This document shows, piece after piece, positions 28,001 through 36,378 of a stretch of DNA of 64,000 nt. The notes beneath the pieces were generated by a model that was given only the letters and a program-made list of their open reading frames with translations, had not been told where the DNA came from and ran no database searches. The position numbers and the translations under genes are program-made. How positions within the stretch are numbered: position 1 is the stretch's first letter; each line of letters starts with the position of its first letter. The stretch comes from CAKVLS01 sp045534265 (GTDB lineage: Bacteria > Bacillota > Clostridia > Christensenellales > UBA1242): contig JAZSJH010000004.1 of NCBI GenBank assembly GCA_045534265.1, forward strand, positions 1-64,000. Direction: 5' to 3'.

Positions 28001-28228
28001 TTACTTCTTGCAGATTATGCAATGAGCTCTCTTATGCTTGCAACAAAAGAAATTTTGTCTGGAAACATTAAGGCTTCGCCTTTGGGTAGTAGCGAAAGAG
28101 AAGCTTGTAAGTATTGCCCATACAAAAGCATTTGTAGATTTGACGAAAGTATGGGAGATAGCGTAAGAACTATGTCCGAAAAAATAGAATTAGAAACAAT
28201 AAGGGGGAGTGTAGATGGCGAAAATTGA
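25007..28228 (+). CDS. addB: helicase-nuclease subunit AddB with degenerate Walker A
   Basis: AddB pairs with AddA to process double-strand DNA ends for recombination, the Firmicutes counterpart of RecBCD. The 1073-residue protein has a UvrD-like inactive-helicase body and a C-terminal RecB-type nuclease with AIDRVD and RIIDYKTGR (about 870-890). Four cysteines of the family iron-sulphur site are present: C737 (YNCPFKH) and C1034, C1037, C1043 (CKYCPYKSIC). The N-terminal nucleotide site is odd: INIYCGKTIYDG replaces the usual glycine-rich GxxGSGKT. GGAGAG precedes the ATG. It overlaps addA by 14 bases, so translation is coupled. Confidence 0.92.
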   Translation: MINIYCGKTIYDGYKHLMKRLEENRKTKLFSSHIFVVPDRFSMACEKDIFDYLNIESTFDIKVLTMSRFASGVIGQNNKVLPKHISSMIVQKILLDNKKSLKCFHKTRLASGFAKELFETINQLKSCGVAPSDIVINGDDFLAQKMTDIKFVYEKYEQYLKQNNLIDSADKFTLFEKYLPKAKNLKDSCIYISHFDSFTKQGYAIVKKFMQYAKQVNISTTKNDGGVNSHIYLNDVYTSVVAMANALDIEPNIFECEDKLSPTFEHIKNNLFGYNPKSILLKDNNLSLSCHNSFLEECEFVATAIKQKINNGERFKDIAVAVPGLSAQKDTLKKVFEDFEINCFFDVSTNLTSSIIDKFIETLVGLKTRYYKREDIIKLIKNPILDLDAKYVCEMENYINIKNIEGKSLFRKNEVLDNFRNQIKVILDFVDGLEQNSTYKDYCDAFLSLFEEISLSDRLMTIANKYFEQGHIEESKKLEQVYDNVVIILNNLKDIFDNLSCDIFELIDVIKSGFEAVSLSVTPVSVDSVFVGDTSSSIFERVKHLFVMGAKEGQLPVVNSDCGLITDREIEKLSTSYKIEPSIKTINQRERFKLFNLLLIPKNTLHISYAKGLDEKTVDASFVKQLRNMFYIVIGKGKEPLEILDNDYNYFTFCEKLGGKVHAEKLLAEFLRNIEDGIRYTNEDQIKALFDVLKETKPYLDGYKNITNYQKESVIKSNLFFNKGTLSVSEIERYYNCPFKHFVDYGLKLKENRVDSFDNMQVGNFLHKVAEIFVKENMSNLPVEESLLPSLVAKICDDVLDSSEFENLKENDDNILSIISIKKEAVRMCRAINYQLEQATFRPILTEARFDKNNKIKSLEITVEDKKLKIVGAIDRVDAFEDYFRIIDYKTGRCDSSLKELYFGKKLQLYVYQYVTEKSLKLKPAGAYYFPVKNSFYEKEESGNYAYKLKGYTDSSEEVVLASDCGLATNLTSDILNINKKKEGGYYASSEVMDSKDILLLADYAMSSLMLATKEILSGNIKASPLGSSEREACKYCPYKSICRFDESMGDSVRTMSEKIELETIRGSVDGEN

Positions 28229-31200
28229 TTTTACAAAATCGCAACAAGATGTAATCGACCATAGCGGTGATAATCTATTAGTTTTTGCCAGTGCAGGTAG
28301 TGGTAAAACAGCTGTTATTATCGAAAAGATTGCTCAAAGTATAATAAACGGCAAGACAACTATCGATAAGCTCCTTGTTGTTACTTTTACAGAGTCTGCA
28401 ACTGCAGAGATGAAGCAAAGACTTTTTGAAAAACTAAATGATAATATAGATAAGCCAAATATTAAAGAAGAGCTTGAAAAGCTACCAACTGCAGATATCT
28501 CAACTCTTCACGGATTTTGTCAAAAGTTAATAAAACAATATTTCTTTGAGCTAGATATAGAACCAACTTTTACAATCTTTAGCGAAGAAGAAGCAAGCTT
28601 TTATAAAATTAAAGCGATAGACTATCTTTTAAGACAAAAGCAAGAAGAAGGAAAGCCTGAGTTTATAAGTTTATGTGAGATGTTTTATAACAATAGAAGT
28701 TTAGTATCTCTAAAAGATAATGTTCTTAACTTTTATAACTTTTTGCAATCGCTTGATGACAAAGAAAAATATTTAACAGAGATTGCAACATCTTGTTATA
28801 CACAGGACTTGGACAATAACAATGCTTGTAAGTTTGTTTTGGACAAATTTTCAAAAGACTACTTATATTTCAAAACAACCTTTGAAAAGTTGCTTATTGA
28901 AAGCGAGCAATCCGGCGAAGAAAAAGTAATAAAAGCAATAACATCAGTTGTTAAAAAAATAACTCAAAAAAGTTTTGCTGTATTTAGCGATATATTTGAA
29001 TACTTCAAATATCTAAAGGAAATCAAAAGCCCATTTGGAATAAAAGTCCAAAGTGATATTTTGACAAACGCTCGAATTGCGTGGACAGGCTTTAGGGCTA
29101 TGATTGATGACTTTTTTGATATTTGTGGAGAGTCAAAAGATATAGAAAACATATCTCAAAACATTGCTGATTCAAAATCTTCTGTAGAAGAATTTTTGTC
29201 TATAGTAAAAGATTTTGAAAAAGAATATACTAGAATAAAAAGGCAAAAGAAAGCTCTAGACTTTGATGACCTAGAAAAATATGCCCTAGAGCTTTTGGAA
29301 AATGAAAAACTAAGAAATTCTATAAAAGAAAAATATGATGTTCTTTATATAGACGAATACCAAGATATTAATAACAAACAAGAGAAGATTTTGTCTTATG
29401 TAACGAATGGCAAAAATATGGTTATGGTAGGCGACTTAAAACAAAGTATTTATAGCTTCCGTAATAGTTCGCCACAAATACTAATAGATAAAACCGCCTT
29501 GTACAAAAAAAATATTGGTGGCAAGTTAATAACCCTAAAAGAAAACTTCCGTAGCAACCCTGTAATACTAGATTTTGTTAACAAGATTTTTAATAAGGTT
29601 ATGAAAGAAAACTTTGGTGGGATTGATTATAAAGAAGACGGGGCTTTCAAAGGCGCTGCTAAATATGAAAGTGTAGATGATTATAAAGAAGTTTCTATTG
29701 ACTTTATTAAATATAAAGAAAGAGAAAAGAAAGAAACATATAACGGCGGGCTATATTCGGTTAAAGATGATAACAGAAGTGTAAATATAAGAAGCGTTGC
29801 AAAACTAGAAGCAAAAGTTATCGCCGAAAAAATCCACGCTATGCTAGATAAGCCATACTATGATGCAAAACAAAAAGAGTTTAAGAAATTAACATATAGC
29901 AACTTTACTATTTTGTGTCGTAGCAAATCTTACATAAAAGAACTTTCTATGTATTTGCAAAAATACGAAATCCCTTGCCTTTCAAAAACATCTAGCAATA
30001 TATATAACAATCCGGATATATTGTTCTTGCTAAATCTTTTGAAAGTAGTAAACAATCCGCAAGATGATATAGCTCTTGCTTGCGTTTTGTCTGCGCCATT
30101 TTTTGGCATTAGCTTTGATGAGCTTGCGCAAATAAAACTTGCTACAGATAAAGAGTATTTTTATGAATGTATAGGGCAGTATATAGAATCTCAAAATAAT
30201 GAATTAACACAAAAGCTAAACAAAGTTTTTGATATAATAGAGAGCATAAGAGAAATAAAAGATTTTTCTACTATATATGAGCTTTTAGTTTTTGCAGATA
30301 GAAAGATTGGGTATTTGAATTATTATCTTTTGCTTCCTGATGGCAGAGCAAAATATAATGTGGTTTCAAATTTTATTGAGTCGTTTAATTATGTTCCTTA
30401 TAATAATGACCTAAATGAATATCTAAGTTATGTTGATAGTTATCTAAAGGATACAGAAGTTACAAGGTTGACTCCGGCGCCATCTGATGATTGTGTAAGG
30501 CTAGATACAATTCACTCAAGCAAAGGTCTTGAGTACGAAGTTGTTTTTGTAGCAGGTTGTGGAAAGATGTTTTCCAACCTAACAACAAAGCAAGATGTTT
30601 TGAGAGATAAAGATCTTGGTGTTGGTATTAACTCATATGATATTGATGAACATATAAAATATAAAACTTTGACCAAACAAGCAATAACCGAAAAAATAAG
30701 ATTGCAAGAAAAACTAGAAGAGAGTAGGCTTTTGTACGTAGCTCTTACCCGTGCAAAAAATTCTCTAAATATTATATGTAGCATTGATATCGAAAATATA
30801 AATGAGCTAAATGATTATGACATTAGAAAGTCAAACAAATATTCAAATTGGATTTTGTCAGCTTTTCCAAGACCACTTATCGAAAACATCAAAACTTGTG
30901 AAGAAGAAAAAACATTTAAGTTTAATGATTATGTAGAAGTTAATGTTTATATGCCAGAAAAACTTATGGAAGAAAAATTAATTTCTGCAGAAGAAATTTT
31001 GATAGATAATAGTAGCGTCAAAGACGACAAAATAGAAGAGTATTTAGAAAAGAAGTATCCCCACAAAGATAGTTTTGCAATCGCTCAAAAAAATACTGTA
31101 ACAAGTCTTATGATACAAGATAGTCAAGAAAACGAAAGTATAAATTTGACTCCAAAAAAATTAAACAAAGAAGAGCATTTTAACAAATCAAAAATCAACT

Positions 31201-31694
31201 ACTCTTTGCTTGGAACAATTTATCACAAAATACTTCAGGAAATTGATTTTGCTGTCGATAGCGAAAAAGAAGTTTTAGACTTTATAAACAAGTTAAAAGA
31301 AAGCGACAACGAAAACGCAGATTATTATGATAAAGTAGATGCAAAAAAGATTTACACTTGTATCAAAAATTTAGCCCCAATTATAAACGGAAAAGCTATC
31401 GAAAAAGAAAAGCAATTTATTGCATACCTTCCACACAAAGACCTTGTTGAAGGAAGTGATATAGAAGATAAAGTATTACTGCAAGGTGTTATCGACCTTA
31501 TGGTCGGAAATGGCGGAAATGTAGATATAATCGACTATAAAACAAATAGGGTAGAAAAACCCGAACAATTAGTCGATATTTACAAGGTGCAGATGAGATT
31601 ATACAAGCTAGCAGCAGAACGTGCGGTCGGAAAAAGTGTTAACAACGTGTATATTTATTCATTGCATTTGGGACAGCTTATAAAAATAATTTAA
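28215..31694 (+). CDS. addA: ATP-dependent helicase/nuclease subunit AddA
   Basis: AddA supplies the 3'-5' helicase motor and the second nuclease of AddAB. The 1159-residue protein has Walker A ASAGSGKT (25-32), a TFTESATAEMKQRL motif Ia region, DVLYIDEYQDIN (Walker B, about 375-386), GDLKQSIYSFR, DTIHSSKGLEYEVVFV and YVALTRAK, all in order for UvrD/RecB helicases. The C-terminal nuclease has GVIDLMV and DIIDYKTNR (about 1095-1115). GGGGGAG precedes the ATG inside the end of addB. Length and motif set indicate a functional enzyme. Confidence 0.96.
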   Translation: MAKIDFTKSQQDVIDHSGDNLLVFASAGSGKTAVIIEKIAQSIINGKTTIDKLLVVTFTESATAEMKQRLFEKLNDNIDKPNIKEELEKLPTADISTLHGFCQKLIKQYFFELDIEPTFTIFSEEEASFYKIKAIDYLLRQKQEEGKPEFISLCEMFYNNRSLVSLKDNVLNFYNFLQSLDDKEKYLTEIATSCYTQDLDNNNACKFVLDKFSKDYLYFKTTFEKLLIESEQSGEEKVIKAITSVVKKITQKSFAVFSDIFEYFKYLKEIKSPFGIKVQSDILTNARIAWTGFRAMIDDFFDICGESKDIENISQNIADSKSSVEEFLSIVKDFEKEYTRIKRQKKALDFDDLEKYALELLENEKLRNSIKEKYDVLYIDEYQDINNKQEKILSYVTNGKNMVMVGDLKQSIYSFRNSSPQILIDKTALYKKNIGGKLITLKENFRSNPVILDFVNKIFNKVMKENFGGIDYKEDGAFKGAAKYESVDDYKEVSIDFIKYKEREKKETYNGGLYSVKDDNRSVNIRSVAKLEAKVIAEKIHAMLDKPYYDAKQKEFKKLTYSNFTILCRSKSYIKELSMYLQKYEIPCLSKTSSNIYNNPDILFLLNLLKVVNNPQDDIALACVLSAPFFGISFDELAQIKLATDKEYFYECIGQYIESQNNELTQKLNKVFDIIESIREIKDFSTIYELLVFADRKIGYLNYYLLLPDGRAKYNVVSNFIESFNYVPYNNDLNEYLSYVDSYLKDTEVTRLTPAPSDDCVRLDTIHSSKGLEYEVVFVAGCGKMFSNLTTKQDVLRDKDLGVGINSYDIDEHIKYKTLTKQAITEKIRLQEKLEESRLLYVALTRAKNSLNIICSIDIENINELNDYDIRKSNKYSNWILSAFPRPLIENIKTCEEEKTFKFNDYVEVNVYMPEKLMEEKLISAEEILIDNSSVKDDKIEEYLEKKYPHKDSFAIAQKNTVTSLMIQDSQENESINLTPKKLNKEEHFNKSKINYSLLGTIYHKILQEIDFAVDSEKEVLDFINKLKESDNENADYYDKVDAKKIYTCIKNLAPIINGKAIEKEKQFIAYLPHKDLVEGSDIEDKVLLQGVIDLMVGNGGNVDIIDYKTNRVEKPEQLVDIYKVQMRLYKLAAERAVGKSVNNVYIYSLHLGQLIKII

Positions 31695-31722
31695 TTATTT
31701 TTCTAAAATAGGTAAAATTAAT

Positions 31723-31750
31723 TTGTAAATAAAAAAAAGTGTGTTATACT
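31723..31750 (+). promoter_or_regulatory. promoter of the 31781 gene
   Basis: TTGTAA (31723-31728), 16-bp spacer, TATACT (31745-31750). Confidence 0.7.
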
Positions 31751-31780
31751 AACAGCAGAAAATATTTTTAGGAGATTATT

Positions 31781-33751
31781 ATGAACGTATTTGATACAGT
31801 CGCAAATATCATTAGAAGTGCTGCTGACTTTCTAGGGTTTCAATATTTGTCACTAATTGTACTTGGCATTATGCTTCTTGCAATGCTAGTTATGATTATG
31901 GGTATCCGCTCTTCTTATGAGCACAAGATTTTGAAAGCTATTGATAGATTCAACAAGTACTTTTCAAAGAAGCCTTTTATCACTGATGAAAACTTGGTAG
32001 AGTTTAATGCCAAGATGAAATCAGTTCCAAAAACTTTGAGAACTCGTTGGCAAATGTATATGCTAAACAGAGATGATGCTCCAACAAAATATATCAATAT
32101 CAACACATGTGTAGAAAGACCACTTAGAACAAGTCTTATTGATAGAGACGTTCAAAACTTCTATCTATTTGTTGGTTTGCTTATTGGTTTTTCACTATTG
32201 TTTGGATTTGGTGCTGTTGATGGAACATTGACTGTTGGTGAGATTATGTACAGAGTTGCATTGCTTCCTGCTGTTACACTTCTTTTGGGTGTTGTGTTTG
32301 CTCTTATTGTTAGAGCTTGGAAAAATGCGTTACAAGCCGACTTGTTTGAAAACTTCCATATCTTTGAACAAAGTTTGACTAGAGCTGTAACAACTCTTCC
32401 TGCATATGTTGACTATGAAATTCTATTCACTAGAAAAGAAATCAAAAACGGTATTCCTATTTTGCAACAATATCTTGAAAAGAGAGATTTGCAAGAACAA
32501 CAAGAACTTGAAAAAGCAAGAATCAATGCTGTTGAAGTTGAAACTTATAACTTTGAAGAACTAGGCATCAATGGTTCACTTGTTCTTGATAGAGCAATGA
32601 AAGAGTGCGAAACATTTATTAGTAACCGTAGAAGACTTACTATCGAATGTGGACAAATTCAATCAGAAAAAGATAGCTTTACTAAAAACTATGAAACTGC
32701 TGAAAAAGATTATCAAAGAAAATTGCAATCAAGCAGAGAAAACTTGGATAGCTTGAAACAACAACAAGAACAAGCTACAAACCGTATCGAAGGAAACTAC
32801 ATTAGAAAGCAAATCCAAGACGAAATCAAAAAGCAACAACAAATCGAAAAAGATAGTGATGAAGCAGCTGCAAGATACAAAGAAGAGCAAGTTGCTCTTG
32901 ACGAAAAGATTGCACAAAGAAAAGCAGAAATCGAAGAAAAGAGAAAATATGTTGAAACAGTTATGCTTGCTGAGTTCAAAAACTATGCAAACGTAATGTA
33001 CAAAAAACTTATGGATGCAGCTATCAAATCAAATGCTGCTAAACTTGAAAAATTGTCAGTTGAGAATGATGAACTTAAAGAGCTTCTTAAAACATTCCAA
33101 ACTAACAAGATTGACGTATTTACACTTATCGACAACATTGAAACAAAAGCTGAACAAAGTGTTGAAGACAAAGGTCTATATGATACAGATGAAATTGCAA
33201 TACCTCAAAAGTTGTATGACGAAAATGGTGATGCAAGTGATATCGTAGAAAAAGCCGAATCTGGTCCATCTCTTGAAGAGATAGAAAAAGCAGAGCAATC
33301 AACTTACGTATCAAATGCTCCTGCTCAACCAGAACAACCAGCTCCTGTAGAAGAAAGTGGAAACGAACTTGACGATATCCAAAGACAAATCGAAAGAGAA
33401 AGTGAAAACTTGTTCAAACAAAAACAAGAACTAAACGAAAGCATTGATAACATTTCAAAAATGGATGATGGTGATGATGAAGACGAAGGTCAAAAGCCAG
33501 AAGCTGAAGTAGAAGCTGCTCCAGCTCCAGCACCAGCTCCAAAACCTGCAGCGCCAAAGCCAGCGGCTAAACCTGCTGCACCAAAGCCGGCAGCAAAACC
33601 AGCTCCAAAACCTGCAGCTAAACCAGCAGCTCCAAAGCCTGCAGCTAAACCTGCGGCAAAACCAGCGGCTAAACCTGCTAAAAAATCTGGAGATGATATG
33701 GATGATATTAGCAACGAAATGGAAAACTTGCTAAACTCTCTAAATGATTAA
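31781..33751 (+). CDS. three-TM coiled-coil protein with Lys-Pro-Ala tail, unknown
   Basis: The 656-residue protein has membrane segments near 22-43, 127-146 and 157-179. A long, highly charged coiled coil follows (about 285-430, rich in Gln, Glu, Lys and Arg), then an acidic linker and a tail of repeated KPAAKPA/PKPAA units (about 585-640), ending DISNEMENLLNSLND. The topology, with a big cytoplasmic coiled coil and a flexible Pro-rich tail, recalls membrane scaffolds or cell-envelope motors, but I recognise no family. GGAG precedes the ATG, and a promoter and strong terminator make it a single-gene unit. The first two TMs enclose an 80-residue basic loop. Confidence 0.82.
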   Translation: MNVFDTVANIIRSAADFLGFQYLSLIVLGIMLLAMLVMIMGIRSSYEHKILKAIDRFNKYFSKKPFITDENLVEFNAKMKSVPKTLRTRWQMYMLNRDDAPTKYININTCVERPLRTSLIDRDVQNFYLFVGLLIGFSLLFGFGAVDGTLTVGEIMYRVALLPAVTLLLGVVFALIVRAWKNALQADLFENFHIFEQSLTRAVTTLPAYVDYEILFTRKEIKNGIPILQQYLEKRDLQEQQELEKARINAVEVETYNFEELGINGSLVLDRAMKECETFISNRRRLTIECGQIQSEKDSFTKNYETAEKDYQRKLQSSRENLDSLKQQQEQATNRIEGNYIRKQIQDEIKKQQQIEKDSDEAAARYKEEQVALDEKIAQRKAEIEEKRKYVETVMLAEFKNYANVMYKKLMDAAIKSNAAKLEKLSVENDELKELLKTFQTNKIDVFTLIDNIETKAEQSVEDKGLYDTDEIAIPQKLYDENGDASDIVEKAESGPSLEEIEKAEQSTYVSNAPAQPEQPAPVEESGNELDDIQRQIERESENLFKQKQELNESIDNISKMDDGDDEDEGQKPEAEVEAAPAPAPAPKPAAPKPAAKPAAPKPAAKPAPKPAAKPAAPKPAAKPAAKPAAKPAKKSGDDMDDISNEMENLLNSLND

Positions 33752-33760
33752 TAGAAAAAT

Positions 33761-33796
33761 AAAAAGAGATAGTAACTAAACTATCTCTTTTTTTTA
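33761..33796. terminator. bidirectional terminator
   Basis: AAAAAGAGATAG (33761-33772) pairs with CTATCTCTTTTT (33781-33792), with A- and T-runs on each side. It serves the 31781 gene and the convergent PRC-barrel gene, whose stop lies inside it. Confidence 0.88.
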
Positions 33797-34579
33797 TTTG
33801 GGCCGGCTAAATACAGCAAGCTCTACAAGTTTATTATGTGTTTTTGCAGAAAGCAAAATCTTTTCGGTTATTAAACAATCTTTTTTCGCAATAATTTCGT
33901 TATTAGTTCCATAAATAGTTTTTGAAAGTTTTCTGCCTAGAAGATAATTCTGACTGGTTATCATTCTTTGGGGAAGTGGGTTTTCGCTTATTTTATAATT
34001 TTGTTTTGGTTTTATGTCTAAATCATTAAATTCAATTTTTGGTATTTTGTCTTCGCTAGGTTCTGGAATTTTTGGCAAAATCTTAATAAGGTCTAATTGT
34101 TTTGGCTTTTGAGTGATTTTTGGCTTGTAGCTATCTTTGCTATATTTTGCTCCGCTTGAATTTATAATCAGGTTATTTTCGCCAAAACTAATAACAGCTG
34201 ATGGGTTAAACTCTTTGCCATCTACAAGAATTTTTTCTATTTTGTAATTGTCGCCCAAAACAATGTCTGTGACAATGCCCAGTTTTTCGCCTTCTAGGTT
34301 GTAGACTTCGTTGTTTATTTGGTTGTTGTAATCAACTTTGCTTGCAAACAATGTTGGTAGAAGCCCTTCGCTGTTTTTGATAGTTATGGCGTTGGTGCCG
34401 ATTTTATATACTTTGTTTATATTAAGTATGCATTCTTCGCCGTCTTCATCTTCAAATAAGATAAGGTTTGTTGCCTTTTTGAATTTGCTGTCAAAACATA
34501 TATTTTTTACGGTGCCTTCTAGTTTTCCGTTATACAAATTAATTACTGGCTTTGAAATAATCTCAGTTGTGTTGTACAT
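33794..34579 (-). CDS. PRC-barrel domain protein (two copies)
   Basis: The 261-residue protein has two PRC-barrel-like units: LYNGKLEGTVKNICFDSKFK (about 15-34) with a companion strand ECILNINKVYKIGTNAITI, and NLEGEKLGIVTDIVLGDNYK (about 93-112) with VDGKEFNPSAVISFGENNLII. The rest is Lys/Pro-rich. PRC-barrel domains occur in RimM and in sporulation-associated YlmC/YmxH proteins, where they bind RNA or proteins. AGGAGGA is at good distance from the ATG. It is divergent from the SPFH gene. Exact role unknown. Confidence 0.8.
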   Translation of the reverse strand: MYNTTEIISKPVINLYNGKLEGTVKNICFDSKFKKATNLILFEDEDGEECILNINKVYKIGTNAITIKNSEGLLPTLFASKVDYNNQINNEVYNLEGEKLGIVTDIVLGDNYKIEKILVDGKEFNPSAVISFGENNLIINSSGAKYSKDSYKPKITQKPKQLDLIKILPKIPEPSEDKIPKIEFNDLDIKPKQNYKISENPLPQRMITSQNYLLGRKLSKTIYGTNNEIIAKKDCLITEKILLSAKTHNKLVELAVFSRPK

Positions 34580-34690
34580 ATATCCTCCTAGATAATAAAT
34601 GTATATGATGCAAAATAGCTTTTTAGTATTTTTTTGTAGTGTTTTTTTTTAAGATGTGTTATGATTTAGGTATATTATAAAGGAGTATCT

Positions 34691-36085
34691 ATGGGGCTTT
34701 TTGGTGCAATCAAGAATAAACTTATGGATACTATAACTTTGGACGAAAGCCAAAAAGGGCTGGTTGTAAGATATAGGCTCAAAAATGACAACCTAAAAAT
34801 CAACCAAGAAGTTGTAGTAGAAGAAGGTTTTGAAGTTATTACTTGTTATTACGATAATGTTTGTGATGCTTTGACTGCGGGTAAATATAAGTTCAATGAC
34901 GTTCATATGCCAAAGTTATATAAAAATGTAAAAGCAAAAAAGACAAAAAAAGGTTATGCTACACCAAAGTCAATCCCGGCTGATGTATATTTTGTAAACA
35001 AAGCACCTTTTGCTGGGGTATCGTTCAAAACTCCATTTAAGCTAAAAGCAAAATATGAAGACAAGATTGTAAAGGTCAAAGTTGCTGGTGAGTTTTGTGT
35101 AACTGTTGCAGATAGTCATAAGTTTATGACAGCAATGCTTATGGATTATTCAATAATAAACAGCGAACAAGCAAAAAAAGAAATTGGCGCCTATGTTGCG
35201 TATGCAATTTTGGGTCATACTAAAAAGAATATTTATACTATAGAAGAATTTAACAACAACAGCGATAGCTTGCTTACAAAACTAAATGAAGTTGTTGAAA
35301 AAGAATTGAAATCAATCGGTCTTACAATTACCGATTTGAAAATAACCGAACTTATACCGCCTGTGGGGGTAGAAAACTTAGAGCCTGTAAAGAAAAAAGA
35401 TAAAACCCTAGATGATATATTCAACACTGTTTATGGTGAAAATAAAGGTGAAAAGGCAGAAGGTGATGATAAAACAGAAGTTTTTGTTGCTAGCGGTGGC
35501 GAAGCTCAAATGACAAATTCTAATGTTATAAACCTTGGCTTTGGTGGGTTTTCTGGTGGTGTCAACACGGAAAACAATACTCAAAACAAAGAAGAAAGAA
35601 ACACTACTTTAGATGAGTATGAAAAAGCGTCAAAATCATTTAATGAAGACCTTGCTGCAAAAAGGCAGCAAAACCTAGTTTTTCTAAATGGTGAGAAGAA
35701 AGAACTTCCACATATTCCTACAGAAAGTGAGCAGAAAAAAGAAGACATTATGCTGGGAAGGGGGGCTATTGGAACAGTTGAAGCTTTAGGTCCTGTTGAT
35801 ATAGCAGATGACTTTGTTCAAAAAAATCGTAGGATTGAACTAGAAGCTCTTAAGAAAAGTCTTGAAGAGCCAGAAAAAGAAATAAAAAGACCAAAGGTTA
35901 TGAAGCCCGGAAAAGAAGCAACTGTTGAAAAGACTTGCAAATCTTGCGGGGCTAAATATACAATCAAAGATAAGTTTTGTCCAAAGTGTGGCAAAAGCAC
36001 CTTAAATGTAAGGTATTGCAAAGCTTGTGGCGATCAAAACGAAAATGATGCATTGCTTTGTAAAACCTGCGGAAGCAGATTATAA
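34691..36085 (+). CDS. SPFH-domain protein with C-terminal double zinc ribbon
   Basis: The 464-residue protein resembles the YdjI/virion-core-like SPFH family: GLFGAIKNKLMDTITLDESQ at the start, a beta-rich SPFH body (about 20-230) with LKSIGLTITDLKITELIPPVG (about 205-225). A charged linker precedes two zinc ribbons, CKSCGAKYTIKDKFCPKCGK (about 416-435) and CKACGDQNENDALLCKTCGS (about 443-462). Such proteins form oligomeric assemblies at membranes; partners are unknown. AAGGAG precedes the ATG, and TTGTAG...TATGAT upstream could be the promoter. It lies before the DUF1858 gene without an obvious terminator, so the three may be one unit. Confidence 0.85.
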   Translation: MGLFGAIKNKLMDTITLDESQKGLVVRYRLKNDNLKINQEVVVEEGFEVITCYYDNVCDALTAGKYKFNDVHMPKLYKNVKAKKTKKGYATPKSIPADVYFVNKAPFAGVSFKTPFKLKAKYEDKIVKVKVAGEFCVTVADSHKFMTAMLMDYSIINSEQAKKEIGAYVAYAILGHTKKNIYTIEEFNNNSDSLLTKLNEVVEKELKSIGLTITDLKITELIPPVGVENLEPVKKKDKTLDDIFNTVYGENKGEKAEGDDKTEVFVASGGEAQMTNSNVINLGFGGFSGGVNTENNTQNKEERNTTLDEYEKASKSFNEDLAAKRQQNLVFLNGEKKELPHIPTESEQKKEDIMLGRGAIGTVEALGPVDIADDFVQKNRRIELEALKKSLEEPEKEIKRPKVMKPGKEATVEKTCKSCGAKYTIKDKFCPKCGKSTLNVRYCKACGDQNENDALLCKTCGSRL

Positions 36086-36126
36086 AATAAAAAATAACAA
36101 ATAATAAATATAAGGAGATTAAAATT

Positions 36127-36378
36127 ATGGTAAACAAAGATATGACAGTAGGAGAAATTTTAGGGAAATATTCTAACGCAAAAGAAATTTTGGGTGGATT
36201 TGGACTTCATTGTTTTGGTTGTCCTATGAGCCAAATGGAAACTATTGAACAAGCAGCAGCTGCCCACGGAGTAGAACTTGACTTTATGCTAAAAAAGCTA
36301 AATGAAGATTTGGAAGCTGTAGATAGCAAGCCTGCTAAAAAGTCTTGTGGCTGCAAATCTAAAAAAGGCGATAAATAA
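36127..36378 (+). CDS. DUF1858 redox-disulphide domain protein
   Basis: The 83-residue protein begins MVNKDMTVGEILGKY and has the FGLHCFGCPMSQMETIEQAA motif (about 25-44), with the CxxC typical of DUF1858, the small domain linked to hybrid-cluster and ScdA-type iron-sulphur repair proteins. It ends in a Cys/Lys-rich CGCKSKKGDK tail. AAGGAG precedes the ATG. Its stop overlaps the start of the next gene (TAATG), so the two are coupled. A redox or iron-sulphur role is by family. Confidence 0.9.
   Translation: MVNKDMTVGEILGKYSNAKEILGGFGLHCFGCPMSQMETIEQAAAAHGVELDFMLKKLNEDLEAVDSKPAKKSCGCKSKKGDK

Noticed and set aside
33535..33690. Repeat block considered as a CRISPR or other array
   Set aside because: The repeats are in-frame codons for Lys-Pro-Ala in an intact gene, with no unique spacers.
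33490..33714. Gly/Ala-rich minus-strand frame
   Set aside because: It is the reverse complement of the Lys-Pro-Ala repeat of the 31781 gene.
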